Shown here piece by piece: positions 44,619-53,489 of a stretch of DNA of 64,000 bases; position 1 is the stretch's first letter, and every line of letters begins with the position of its first letter. The notes beneath the pieces were generated by a model that was not told where the DNA came from, ran no database searches, and saw only the letters and a list, made by a program, of their open reading frames with translations. This DNA is from Spirirestis rafaelensis WJT71-NPBG6. Lineage in GTDB: Bacteria > Cyanobacteriota > Cyanobacteriia > Cyanobacteriales > Nostocaceae. Position numbers and translations under genes: made by a program. The stretch spans positions 1 to 64,000 of the forward strand of contig JAHHID010000006.1 of assembly GCA_019359015.1 (NCBI GenBank), read 5' to 3'.

Positions 44619-45605
44619 ATGGCATTTAGTTACCATGCCTCCCACGAACAATTTAAGCCCAGTGAGCTTTTAAAGTACGCGCAAGCGGCTAACATTGCAG
44701 GATTTAGCGGCATATCTTGCTCAGACCATTTTCACCCGTGGAGCGATCGCCAAAATCAAAGTGGTTTTGCTTGGTCGTGGTTAGGTGCAGCCATGCAAGC
44801 AACATCTCTACCATTTGGTGTAGTTTGCGCTCCCGGACAGCGTTACCATCCTGCTATTATTGCTCAAGCCGCTGCCACGCTTGCAGAGATGTTCCCCCAA
44901 CGCTTTTGGATAGCACTGGGAAGCGGTCAAGCGCTGAATGAAAAAATTACAGGCACGCGCTGGCTAGCGAAAGCAGAACGTAATGCCCGTCTCAAAGAAT
45001 GCGTTGATGTTATCCGTGCTTTGTGGGCTGGGGAAACAGTCACGCACTACGGTTTAGTTCGTGTTGAAGAAGCAAAGCTTTATACCCGTCCGGAAATTCC
45101 ACCGAAAATTATCGGTGCAGCAATTACTCCCCAAACCGCTGAGTGGGTAGGAAGCTGGGCGGATGGATTGATTACAATTTCTCACCCTTACGAAAAGTTA
45201 AAAAAAGTAGTTGAGGCTTTCCGTAGGGGCGGTGGGGAAGGAAAAGCTATGTATCTGAAAGTACAACTCTCCTACGCAATAACTGAAGAAACAGCCCTTG
45301 ATGGTGCTTACGATCAATGGCGGACAAATATTTTTCAAAGTCAAGTGTTAGCAGACCTTCGCAGTCCCCAGCAGTTTGATGCAGCAGCGGACTTTATTAA
45401 GCCTCAAGATATGCACGAGTTTGTCAGAATTTCAGCCAACCCTCAAAAACATATTGAATGGTTGCAGAAAGATATCGAACTTGGCTTTGAAACAATTAGC
45501 TTACACAACGTCAACCGCGAACAGCAGAGATTTATTGAAGTTTTTGGGGAAAAGGTTCTTCCAGCGCTTATAGAAACGCGACAAACAGTTTTACCTCTTG
45601 CATAA
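44619..45605 (+). CDS. LLM-class flavin oxidoreductase (TIGR03885-like, non-F420)
   Basis: 328 aa TIM-barrel of the luciferase-like monooxygenase superfamily: ISCSDHFHPWSDRQNQSGFA, RFWIALGSGQALNEKITG, VGSWADGLITIS. The pattern fits the subfamily annotated as non-F420 flavinoid oxidoreductase. It lies 90 bp after the rhodopsin transducer on the same strand and likely belongs to the same transcript. The substrate is unknown. Confidence 0.85.
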   Translation: MAFSYHASHEQFKPSELLKYAQAANIAGFSGISCSDHFHPWSDRQNQSGFAWSWLGAAMQATSLPFGVVCAPGQRYHPAIIAQAAATLAEMFPQRFWIALGSGQALNEKITGTRWLAKAERNARLKECVDVIRALWAGETVTHYGLVRVEEAKLYTRPEIPPKIIGAAITPQTAEWVGSWADGLITISHPYEKLKKVVEAFRRGGGEGKAMYLKVQLSYAITEETALDGAYDQWRTNIFQSQVLADLRSPQQFDAAADFIKPQDMHEFVRISANPQKHIEWLQKDIELGFETISLHNVNREQQRFIEVFGEKVLPALIETRQTVLPLA

Positions 45606-45652
45606 ATGACCATTTCATTGTGTTTCCCAAGAAGATATTTAAGGAGGAAATT

Positions 45653-47821
45653 ATGCGAGTCAACGTCGGTCCGGCAGTTCTAACAATTAACTACGGCAAA
45701 ACCTTTATGGTGACTGATTTATGTGGCAATATTAGCCCTAACGGTCAGCAGGGAATTTTTTCAGACGATACTCGATTTATGAGCTTTTATGGCTGTTATC
45801 TAAATGGTAAAGAATGGGTACGTCTAAGCTCTACAGCTACCACATATTACGCAGCGAGAATTTATCTAACTAATCCCCAATTTTCCACTGAAGATGGAAT
45901 TTTTGAACAAGGCAGTTTATCGCTAATTATTAGCCGAGTTGCCAGCGAAGGTATTCGTGAAGAGTTAGAGTTAACAAATTATGGATTAAAAACAGTTAAT
46001 TTTAATTTGGAAATTGCATTACGTTCTGATTTTGCTGATATTTTTGAAGTCGAGCATGGAAAGAATGTACGTCGCGGATATATTGAAACCCGATGGAATA
46101 AAGAAGAAAGTGAATTAGTGACGACATACACTAACGGTGATTTTTTCCGTTGTCTTAGCTATCGGATTAATAACTGCTCAGTTCAACCGCACTCTGGTAA
46201 TGGAAGAATTATTTTTGAAATTACTTTAGAACCTGGAGAAACTTGGAAAACTTACTGCCTTTACACGCTATCTGATAATAAAAACGTCCGCAAACCATTA
46301 GATCTATCTTACCAAGAAGCAATGGAAAACGGGCTAAATCATACTCACACTAAATGGCGCGAAATTGTTACCAATATAACTACTGACAATGAAGAATTTA
46401 ACCGACTCTATAGCCAATCTATAGAAGATTTAGGCGCTTTGCGACTATCCGACTACAACTTTACCGATGATACTTGGATACCTGCTGCTGGTGTGCCTAA
46501 GTTTGTAACTCTTTTTGGGCGCGACAGTTTGACAGTCAGCTTGCAAAATATGATTATTCATCCTGGTTTTGCGAAGGGAACTTTACAAAAACTCGCGGAA
46601 TTTCAAGCCAAAGAATTGGATGATTGGCGAGATGCAGAACCGGGTAAGATATTGCATGAAATTCGCATGGGTGAGTTGGCTTATTTCGATAAAATACCTC
46701 ACAATCCTTACTATGGTGCTGCTGATACTGTACCCTTATTTCTGATTACTCTACATGAAACTTGGAAATGGTTAGGAGATAATTCACTATTGCAAAATTA
46801 TCGGGATGTAGCAAGACGTTGTTTGGAATGGATTGATAAATATGGTGATTTAGATGGTGATGGTTTTCAGGAATATCAAACACGTTCCAAAGATGGAATT
46901 GAAAATCAGGCTTGGAAAGATTCAGGGAATGCAGTTGTTTATCCAGATGGTAGTCAAGTAAAAGCACCAAAAGCATTATGTGAATTACAAGGTTATGTTT
47001 TTGATGCGTGGATGCGGATGGCAGAGGTTTTTGATGTGTTGGGTGAGAAGAATTTTGCTACCCTATTACACATGAAAGCTGCTAAACTTCAGGCACAATT
47101 TGAGGAAAAATTCTGGTGTGAAGATGATGGTTTTTATGCCTTTGCCCTTGACCCAGAAAAAAAACCTGTTCGTAGTATTACATCAAATGCTGGCTATTGC
47201 CTTTGGAGTGGAATTGTCAGACGCGATCGCGCTGAAAGTGTAGTCAAGAAATTGCTAGAACCAGATATGTGGGCTGGTTGGGGAATTCGCACATTAAATA
47301 CCAAAAATCCGGCTTACAATCCTTTTTCTTACCACTTGGGTTCCATTTGGCCCCACGACAATGGCATCATTGCAATGGGATTTAAGCGTTATGGGTTTGG
47401 TGAGGAAGTAGCCCAAGTTGCAGGTGGTATTTTTGATGCTGCAAAATATTTCGCTAGTTATCGTTTACCAGAACTTTTCGCGGGAATTAACAAAGAACCT
47501 GGTGCTTTTCCTGTTCCCTATATAGAGGCAAATGTACCTCAAGCTTGGGCTGCTGCGTCTGTGTTTCATTTCCTACAAGCAATGCTAGGTTTACAAGCTA
47601 ATGCTCCAAATGGAGAGCTTTTTGTTGACCCAAATCTACCCGAATGGTTATCTAATATCAACCTTCGTCAAGTGGAAATTGGTAATGCTTGTGTTGATTT
47701 AAAATTTTGGCGGGAGGGTAATATTACCCGTTGGGATGCTTCTGTAACTAAAGGAAATATTGAAGTGAAACAGCAAAGTTGGCAACCTTGGCAGATAGAA
47801 AAATCTGTCTTAATCGCCTAG
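45653..47821 (+). CDS. amylo-alpha-1,6-glucosidase-type (glycogen debranching) enzyme
   Basis: 722 aa from ATG 45653, preceded by AAGGAGGAAATT. The N-terminal 260 residues form the beta-sandwich domain of GDE-type proteins (GIFSDDTRFMSFYGCYLNGK). The rest is an (alpha/alpha)6 barrel with VTLFGRDSLTVSLQN, HEIRMGELAYF, ENQAWKDSGNAVVYPDGS and GSIWPHDNGIIAMGF. It would act on glycogen or a related glucan in the cytoplasm, perhaps for compatible solute synthesis. It completes the rhodopsin operon by position. An upstream ATG at 45620 is disfavoured. Confidence 0.9.
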   Translation: MRVNVGPAVLTINYGKTFMVTDLCGNISPNGQQGIFSDDTRFMSFYGCYLNGKEWVRLSSTATTYYAARIYLTNPQFSTEDGIFEQGSLSLIISRVASEGIREELELTNYGLKTVNFNLEIALRSDFADIFEVEHGKNVRRGYIETRWNKEESELVTTYTNGDFFRCLSYRINNCSVQPHSGNGRIIFEITLEPGETWKTYCLYTLSDNKNVRKPLDLSYQEAMENGLNHTHTKWREIVTNITTDNEEFNRLYSQSIEDLGALRLSDYNFTDDTWIPAAGVPKFVTLFGRDSLTVSLQNMIIHPGFAKGTLQKLAEFQAKELDDWRDAEPGKILHEIRMGELAYFDKIPHNPYYGAADTVPLFLITLHETWKWLGDNSLLQNYRDVARRCLEWIDKYGDLDGDGFQEYQTRSKDGIENQAWKDSGNAVVYPDGSQVKAPKALCELQGYVFDAWMRMAEVFDVLGEKNFATLLHMKAAKLQAQFEEKFWCEDDGFYAFALDPEKKPVRSITSNAGYCLWSGIVRRDRAESVVKKLLEPDMWAGWGIRTLNTKNPAYNPFSYHLGSIWPHDNGIIAMGFKRYGFGEEVAQVAGGIFDAAKYFASYRLPELFAGINKEPGAFPVPYIEANVPQAWAAASVFHFLQAMLGLQANAPNGELFVDPNLPEWLSNINLRQVEIGNACVDLKFWREGNITRWDASVTKGNIEVKQQSWQPWQIEKSVLIA

Positions 47822-48056
47822 AAAAATTAACTTATCTTATAGCTAATCCCATGTGGGAGTCGCGCACGAGGAATGAGAGCGGGCATTGGTTCCCTCCCCA
47901 TGCAAGAGTGCGCTATGTCCCAAGTCGGCTTCGGACGATTCCTCCCACCCCAGTCACGGAGTGGGCAACCGAAACCGATTTATGTGAAGACTAATCCAAC
48001 ATACTTGGCTACTTCTCTAGAGCCTTTTTATGTTTTTTGTTGCATATATCTGCGGT

Positions 48057-48938
48057 TTAGCCCCCTTGGGGTGGGAAAAAGAGTACCGGATACCAACTCT
48101 GACGCAATACTTCAGCCGCAAAACTGGAAATTAACCATTCTTGGAGTTTACCTATCGTTCCTGAAGAAACTGCGATCGCGCTAATATCTGCCATTACAGC
48201 CATCTCTAAAATACTGGTGACAGAAGGACCTTCCTTAACTTCTGTCTCCACTTGCAAATTTACTTTCTCCAAATCAGCTTTAATCTGAGATAGCGTTTCG
48301 TGAGCCTGCTGTGGTAAAATTTTCCTTGGTATTTCTCGACGACCGCTATCTTCTAAAACCCAGCAAAGTTTACATTGTTGGAGAAATTTACCAGATTGTT
48401 GTCCTGCCAAGTGCTTTACTTGTTGCACTAAATAATTTGCCACTTCACTACCGTTATAGGGAAGCAACAAAGAACGAAAAAGATGTTGACAACGGAGTGT
48501 TAATTCTTCACAAGTATAAGCAGAGATTAACTGAGGACGCAGTACCAGCAAAGGAACCTTTGTTTGGCGGGATAAATTAGCCATCGTACTACCCACCAGT
48601 TTTTCTGTGAGTATGCTGCGACTTTGAGAACCCACTATAATCAATTGGGACTGATAGGATTGGGCTACCTTAAGGATTGTCTCAACTGGCTTTCCTGATT
48701 GAACTTCTATTTTTACTTCTATGTCAGTAGAACTTTCACCAACAGCTTCTGTCAATCGGGCTTGAGCTTGTTCTATTTTCTCACTATCGACTCGTGGAAT
48801 AATGCCTTTTTCCCACAATGGAACAACGTGCAGAAAAACAATTTGCTTCATCCCTGCAAGCGCAAGGCTAGAAACTTTAGGTGCTAAACGATGTAAACTG
48901 TCAGAAAAATCTGTGCAAATTAAAGCTCGTTGAAACAT
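48057..48938 (-). CDS. tandem universal stress protein
   Basis: 293 aa with two Usp domains. The first (1-135) has ALICTDFSD at the start and IVGSQSRSILTEKLVGSTMA followed by VPLLVLRP, the G-x2-G-x9-G-S ATP-binding pattern. The second (about 155-290) is degenerate, ending IAVSSGTIGKLQEWLISSFA, and lacks a clear Walker-like loop. Convergent with the debranching enzyme gene. Confidence 0.88.
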   Translation of the reverse strand: MFQRALICTDFSDSLHRLAPKVSSLALAGMKQIVFLHVVPLWEKGIIPRVDSEKIEQAQARLTEAVGESSTDIEVKIEVQSGKPVETILKVAQSYQSQLIIVGSQSRSILTEKLVGSTMANLSRQTKVPLLVLRPQLISAYTCEELTLRCQHLFRSLLLPYNGSEVANYLVQQVKHLAGQQSGKFLQQCKLCWVLEDSGRREIPRKILPQQAHETLSQIKADLEKVNLQVETEVKEGPSVTSILEMAVMADISAIAVSSGTIGKLQEWLISSFAAEVLRQSWYPVLFFPPQGG

Positions 48939-49380
48939 AGATAACTATTAAAACAGAGTTGTAAACATTCTACTTTAATCGTTAGAAGTTATCATTATCC
49001 CAAAGCTGGAGCTATTGACTCAAACTCCTAATTACCTCTGTTTAATATACTTGTATTAGGATAATTGAACATAGATAAATAAGAATAAATAACCTAAGTG
49101 TTTATAAAATTAAGCTCATATAGCCCGGAATATTATATTTAAAACAAATCAGTTATCACTAACCTACTAGTACTCCAGTACATTAATTTTAGTGGAGAAA
49201 CTCAATTCTTAAATTAATTCTCTCTTTCTCTGTGGCTGAAGGGGTTACGAGTGGTTAAATCCCCGACTTATTCAAGAATTTGGGTATCTTGCAACCCATC
49301 AAAATTAATGTGATGAACCAGTACTAGTCTGTCAAAGTTGACTTAACGGACTACTATGTCCCATTATCTATTTAAAAAAC
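48939..49380. other. gene-free region with an imperfect inverted repeat
   Basis: ACTAGTACTCCAGTACATTA (49166) and its imperfect complement ending near 49327 (TTAATGTGATGAACCAGTAC) form arms of about 28 bp around 110 bp, suggesting a non-autonomous mobile element at 49164-49330. No gene is seen. Confidence 0.5.
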
Positions 49381-49383
49381 CAA

Positions 49384-49424
49384 GTCACTTTTCTGTCACA
49401 TTTGATTGTCAGACTGAGAATAGA
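49384..49424 (+). promoter_or_regulatory. operator-like motif, site B (MscS operon)
   Basis: GTCAC (49384), GTCACATTT (49395) and GTCAG (49408) have the same 11- and 13-bp steps as site A, and GAATAGAC places TAG at +26 (49421). Downstream is the baeRF pseudogene and the MscS operon. The 540-bp leader includes a later 180-bp MITE insertion. Confidence 0.6.
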
Positions 49425-49696
49425 CAACATGATCAATTGCCTTTAATCGCACGTTTTGCACCAAAAATGTAGATAAGTAAATATTTTTTTACATTGCGGT
49501 GTAACTGATATCTTGCACCTTTACGAGTAAATAACTAATTTTATTATTTAATAGTGACTAAATTTACTCAAAAGGCTAGTTCATTCTCAGTCCATTTTAA
49601 TTGACTTATGCAATTGGGGTGGTAATTCTAGCCCCGTGATAAGAACGAAGTCAAGCAATTTGGAATTATTTTGACCTATGTTTTACCTGGTGCAAC

Positions 49697-49877
49697 ATAC
49701 CCCTCTTCTGTCACTCTCCCTAGATAAAAAGATGTAACCCTTACCAGGCAAGAGTTTTAGTCTAAAGCAATGATTGTATCCATCATATTAGAAAATTTTG
49801 CCACAAACCTAATCCCAATCAGAGTTTTAAAAGTTGCCTTCGATTTTTGTTTTCGGAGAGTGACAGAAGAGGGGTAT
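49697..49877. mobile_element. MITE with 23-bp perfect terminal inverted repeats
   Basis: The left end 49697-49719 (ATACCCCTCTTCTGTCACTC...) is the perfect reverse complement of 49855-49877. If the terminal TA is taken as the target duplication, TIRs start CCCCTCTTCTG, as in IS630/Tc1-type elements. The 135-bp interior has no ORF. It has inserted between operator site B and the gene at 49968. Confidence 0.85.
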
Positions 49878-49967
49878 AAGGTAATCGATAGCTTTCAGTT
49901 CAAAACACAATCTCAATCACTCAATAAATTTAACTAGTTTACGCCCACGCAGAGGAACGAAGTATCT

Positions 49968-50394
49968 ATGAAATTATTTTCCATTGAAGAATTGGCAACT
50001 TTAACCTTAGAAGCAAAGACAAATTGCGTTTCTATTTATATGCCAACTTATAAAATGAGTACAGAAACGCTACGAAGCACAACAGCATGAAACAGTTGCC
50101 TACTATCAAGCTAATTTAGGAACGGGGAAAACTGCTAGTAATATCCAAGAAGTTGTGACTGCTGCTTATTTTCAACGAATTGAGTCGCTATTTGTACCAG
50201 TAGGACAACAAAAGTGGGGAATGTTTAATCCTGACACAAACAGGGTGCAGGTGCATTCAGAACAACAAGCCGGCGATGAGGATTTAATGGATTTTGCCGC
50301 ATTGCATACACTCCTTAATGGTGGCATGGTGTATGCCGTTACACCAGAACAAGTACCAGGAGATGCTCCTCTAGCAGCCGTATTGCGTTACTGA
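49968..50394 (+). pseudogene. decayed baeRF-type protein (eRF1-like family)
   Basis: ATG 49968 begins MKLFSIEELATLTLEAKTNC then VSIYMPTYKM, the N-terminus of the bacterial eRF1-like (baeRF) family of cyanobacteria, and stops after 40 codons. In another frame the family's C-terminal part runs from about 50075 (RYEAQQHETVAYYQANLGTG) to GDAPLAAVLRY at 50394. The middle roughly 200 residues are missing, so an internal deletion with frameshift has destroyed the gene. The MscS gene begins 5 bp after it. Confidence 0.75.
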
Positions 50395-50399
50395 ATATC

Positions 50400-51755
50400 A
50401 TGGATAGCCAATTTCAACGTAGTAAACGCAGATTTGTGGCGATCGCTTCTGTAGTCTTACTCACCAATTTGTTGCTACCCTCTGGCAAAGGGCTAACGCA
50501 GGAGATTCCAATTGCTCCTGTGACACCTCAACCCCCTGGCACTGAAGCTGTTCCTACAGATGGGCTGTTTTTTGCAGATATTGTCGTCAGGGGACAGCCT
50601 GTATTCCAATTGGGTAGCGTCGGAGATGTGAGCGCTACACAACGGGCGCAAATAGTCAACCGTCGCATTGCAGGTATTTTGGCACAGCCGCAAATTGGCA
50701 GAACTGTCGCTGTTGTACCCGATGGGTCGCGAGGTATTGCAACGCTACAAGTGGGAAACCGGGTTTTAATGACCGTCACCCAACAAGACGCTCAAGATTT
50801 TAACAGCAGAGTGGAAACTCTAGCGCAACAGTGGGCAAACCAGCTTAATCAAGCATTTGAGCAACCACCGCTAGCAATTGATGTCGGGCAACGGTTGTAT
50901 TCAACTGTGCGTCAGTTTCAGCGAGATACCATCGATAATCTGCCTTCTTTTTTAGGTGCATTGTTAGCAATAATTATTACTTGGATTATTGCTGCTACTG
51001 TGCGTCGTCTGACGCTGCTAGGAGCTCTACATTGGGAAGTTGACCGCAATTCTAAAATCCTCGTAAGTCGCTTGGGATATGGCGGTGTGTGGGTACTAGG
51101 TACAATTGTTGCTTTGGGGGTTTTGGGACTCGACTTTGCTACTTTGATTGGAACATTAGGCTTAACGAGTGTTGCGATTGGTTTTAGCTTGCGAGATGTA
51201 TTAAGTAATTACTTTTCTGGCGTTATTTTGCTTGCTTCACGTCCCTTCCGACTAGGTGACCAAATTATTATTAAAGAGTTTGAAGGGACAGTTACCCAAA
51301 TTCAATTACGAGCAACAACATTAAAAACTTACGATGGGCGCGTTGTTTATATACCCAATCAAGAAGTTTTTACTGCTACTATTACTAATAATACTGCTTG
51401 TACTTATCGCCGTAGTTTAATTATGGTTGGTATTGACTATAAGTCAGATATTACTAGAGCTAAACAAATAATTAATGATGCAGTTTTGGGAATTGAAGGA
51501 GTAGAACAAGACCCAAAGCCGGATATTTTAGTAAGCGAACTGGGGGCAAGTGCAGTGAATATTGAAGTGCGTTTTTGGGTTAATTCTCTTCGTTTGCCAT
51601 TTTTAGAAATGACCTCTCAGGTGGCGCAGGCAATTAAAGAAGCCTTAATGCAAGCAGGAGTTGAAATGCCAACAGATATTTACACTGTCAGGTTGCGCGG
51701 CTTACCACAAATGGATGATAACCATCGACTTAATAATTCTGAGAATTCAAACTAA
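50400..51755 (+). CDS. MscS-type mechanosensitive channel with periplasmic N-terminal domain
   Basis: 451 aa: signal-like N-terminus; a soluble domain about 55-165 (FFADIVVRGQPVFQLGSVGD ... GNRVLMTVTQQDAQ); three helices (about 180-275) with the pore helix LIGTLGLTSVAIGFSLRDVL; and the beta-domain RPFRLGDQIIIKEFEGTVTQ with YIPNQEVFTATITN. It releases solutes on membrane tension. The N-terminal domain is homologous to that in the frameshifted channel at 53490-55147. Confidence 0.93.
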   Translation: MDSQFQRSKRRFVAIASVVLLTNLLLPSGKGLTQEIPIAPVTPQPPGTEAVPTDGLFFADIVVRGQPVFQLGSVGDVSATQRAQIVNRRIAGILAQPQIGRTVAVVPDGSRGIATLQVGNRVLMTVTQQDAQDFNSRVETLAQQWANQLNQAFEQPPLAIDVGQRLYSTVRQFQRDTIDNLPSFLGALLAIIITWIIAATVRRLTLLGALHWEVDRNSKILVSRLGYGGVWVLGTIVALGVLGLDFATLIGTLGLTSVAIGFSLRDVLSNYFSGVILLASRPFRLGDQIIIKEFEGTVTQIQLRATTLKTYDGRVVYIPNQEVFTATITNNTACTYRRSLIMVGIDYKSDITRAKQIINDAVLGIEGVEQDPKPDILVSELGASAVNIEVRFWVNSLRLPFLEMTSQVAQAIKEALMQAGVEMPTDIYTVRLRGLPQMDDNHRLNNSENSN

Positions 51756-51760
51756 ATAAT

Positions 51761-52687
51761 ATGGCAAATATAAGGAGAGGTTTAAGAAATATTTGGGGAC
51801 TTTTAAGAGATACTTTTTCGGAATGGCAATTCAATGAAGTATCTCTTTTAGCTGCTTCACTTGCCTACTATACAGTATTTTCATTAGCTCCATTACTGAT
51901 TATTGTCATGATGATTGTCGGGGCAATTTTTGGTGAAGAAGCAGCCAAAGAGCAAATTGTAGCCCGAATGAGGGAGCTGGTTGGGCAACAAGGAGCAGAA
52001 GTAATTGCTACTGCTATTACTAACATGAGGGCTGATGCTACTGGCGGACCATTTCAGTTAATTTTTAGTCTTGGCTTTTTACTATTTGGTGCTTCCGGAA
52101 TTTTTGCTCAAATTCAAGACGCATTAGACAGGATTTGGCAAGTAAAACCAGCCCCAAGGCAACAAATATTTAATTTTTTTCGTAAGCGTTTGTTGTCCTT
52201 TGCAATGATACTAGTGATTGCATTTTTGTTGTTAGTATCTTTTGTTGGCAATACAGTTTTAGCAGCTTTAGTTGATGTTTTAAATACTCTAGTTCCTGGT
52301 TCGGGTTACTGGTGGCAAATTCTGAGCTTATTAGTTACTTTTGGGGTAACAACGTTTATATTTGGTGCCATCTTTACTATCTTACCTGATGCCGAAATTA
52401 CATGGCGGGATACTCTAGTAGGCGCGATAATTACTGCAATTTTATTTTTGATAGGTCAGTCTTTGTTTGGGTTATTTCTGCGCCAAAGCAATTTTGGATC
52501 TGCTTATGGGGTGGCTGGTTCTTTTGTGATTCTCATTACTTGGATTTATTATGCCGCTAATATTCTTTTACTAGGGGCGGAATTCACTAAAGTTTTTGCT
52601 CAACGGCGTGGTTCTCCAATTGTTCCGTCGGAATATGCAGTTTATCGTAATGAAAATCAAGAAAAAGTATTGCAATCTTCTGACTAA
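51761..52687 (+). CDS. YihY/virulence factor BrkB family membrane protein
   Basis: 308 aa with six helices and the family core LLAASLAYYTVFSLAPLLII, LDRIWQVKP, FGSAYGVAGSFVILITWIYY. Function is unclear (the former RNase BN label is not supported). It starts 5 bp after the MscS stop and so is in the same operon. Confidence 0.92.
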   Translation: MANIRRGLRNIWGLLRDTFSEWQFNEVSLLAASLAYYTVFSLAPLLIIVMMIVGAIFGEEAAKEQIVARMRELVGQQGAEVIATAITNMRADATGGPFQLIFSLGFLLFGASGIFAQIQDALDRIWQVKPAPRQQIFNFFRKRLLSFAMILVIAFLLLVSFVGNTVLAALVDVLNTLVPGSGYWWQILSLLVTFGVTTFIFGAIFTILPDAEITWRDTLVGAIITAILFLIGQSLFGLFLRQSNFGSAYGVAGSFVILITWIYYAANILLLGAEFTKVFAQRRGSPIVPSEYAVYRNENQEKVLQSSD

Positions 52688-53453
52688 TATACTTACAGGT
52701 GTAGGTGCAGTTCAATTGTTCAGCCCCCTAGATATGATTGTCGATCCAATAGCTAATTTTATTATTGGTTTGACCCAGGAAACAGGCTGGATTGTGTTAA
52801 TTATTGCCTTTGGATTGTTGTATTTTTCCCTTAAAACTCTTGTCAAAGTACTCAAAGCTATACTTGATGAAGATTTGCAAGAAAAGGTCAAAAAATATCT
52901 TTTTGGATCGTGGTGGCAGGCAATGCTTTTCGGATTAGCTATTACCATTGCACTCCAAAGTTCTAGCATCACAACATCACTAATTGTGCCGATTATTGCC
53001 CTTGGTGTAGTTACAGCAATACAAAGCCTTCCCTATTTTTTGGGTGCAAATATTGGGACTTCAACAACTGCTCTTTTAGCAGCACTTTCACTGGCTAGAG
53101 ATGGTGGAATAGAAGGAACTGCTTCTTTGATGGTGGCATTAGTACACATGGTTTTTGATCTTTATGCCATCGCTCTGCTGTTTCCCTTTAAAAAAATTCG
53201 GGAAATTCCGGTTTGGTTGGCAGAACGCAGTGCTAAATGGGTAACCAAGGGTCGAATTATTGCGATCGCTTATATTGCAATTGTGTTCTATCTTCTTCCC
53301 TTCGCAGGTGTTTGGGCAAGCAGAGATTGGGAGGTTGCAACGTTTTATCAACCAGTCGTACCTGAAGAAGTGGAAGCTCTGCGTAATAAATCTGACGCAA
53401 GTAGCACAGGTGGTGAAAATCCAAAGGAACCTGCACCTAATAGCTCACAATAA
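52650..53453 (+). CDS. half-size Na/Pi-cotransporter-like protein
   Basis: The start is uncertain; ATG 52650 overlaps the YihY gene by 38 bp and gives 267 aa. One Na/Pi repeat is present: ITIALQSSSITTSLIVPIIA and PYFLGANIGTSTTALLAAL, the QSSS and GANIGT motifs. NptA-type transporters normally carry two such repeats. The C-terminus is hydrophilic (EEVEALRNKSDASSTGGENP). It may function as a homodimer or be truncated at the N-terminus. Confidence 0.7.
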   Translation: MKIKKKYCNLLTNILTGVGAVQLFSPLDMIVDPIANFIIGLTQETGWIVLIIAFGLLYFSLKTLVKVLKAILDEDLQEKVKKYLFGSWWQAMLFGLAITIALQSSSITTSLIVPIIALGVVTAIQSLPYFLGANIGTSTTALLAALSLARDGGIEGTASLMVALVHMVFDLYAIALLFPFKKIREIPVWLAERSAKWVTKGRIIAIAYIAIVFYLLPFAGVWASRDWEVATFYQPVVPEEVEALRNKSDASSTGGENPKEPAPNSSQ

Positions 53454-53489
53454 TGTCAAGAAAACACATTTCTTGAAGTATTAGCAGAT

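Noticed and set aside
47779-48184. Plus-strand ORFs after the debranching enzyme
   Set aside because: They overlap the ends of two real genes and show no family pattern; the spacer itself looks like decayed repeat sequence.
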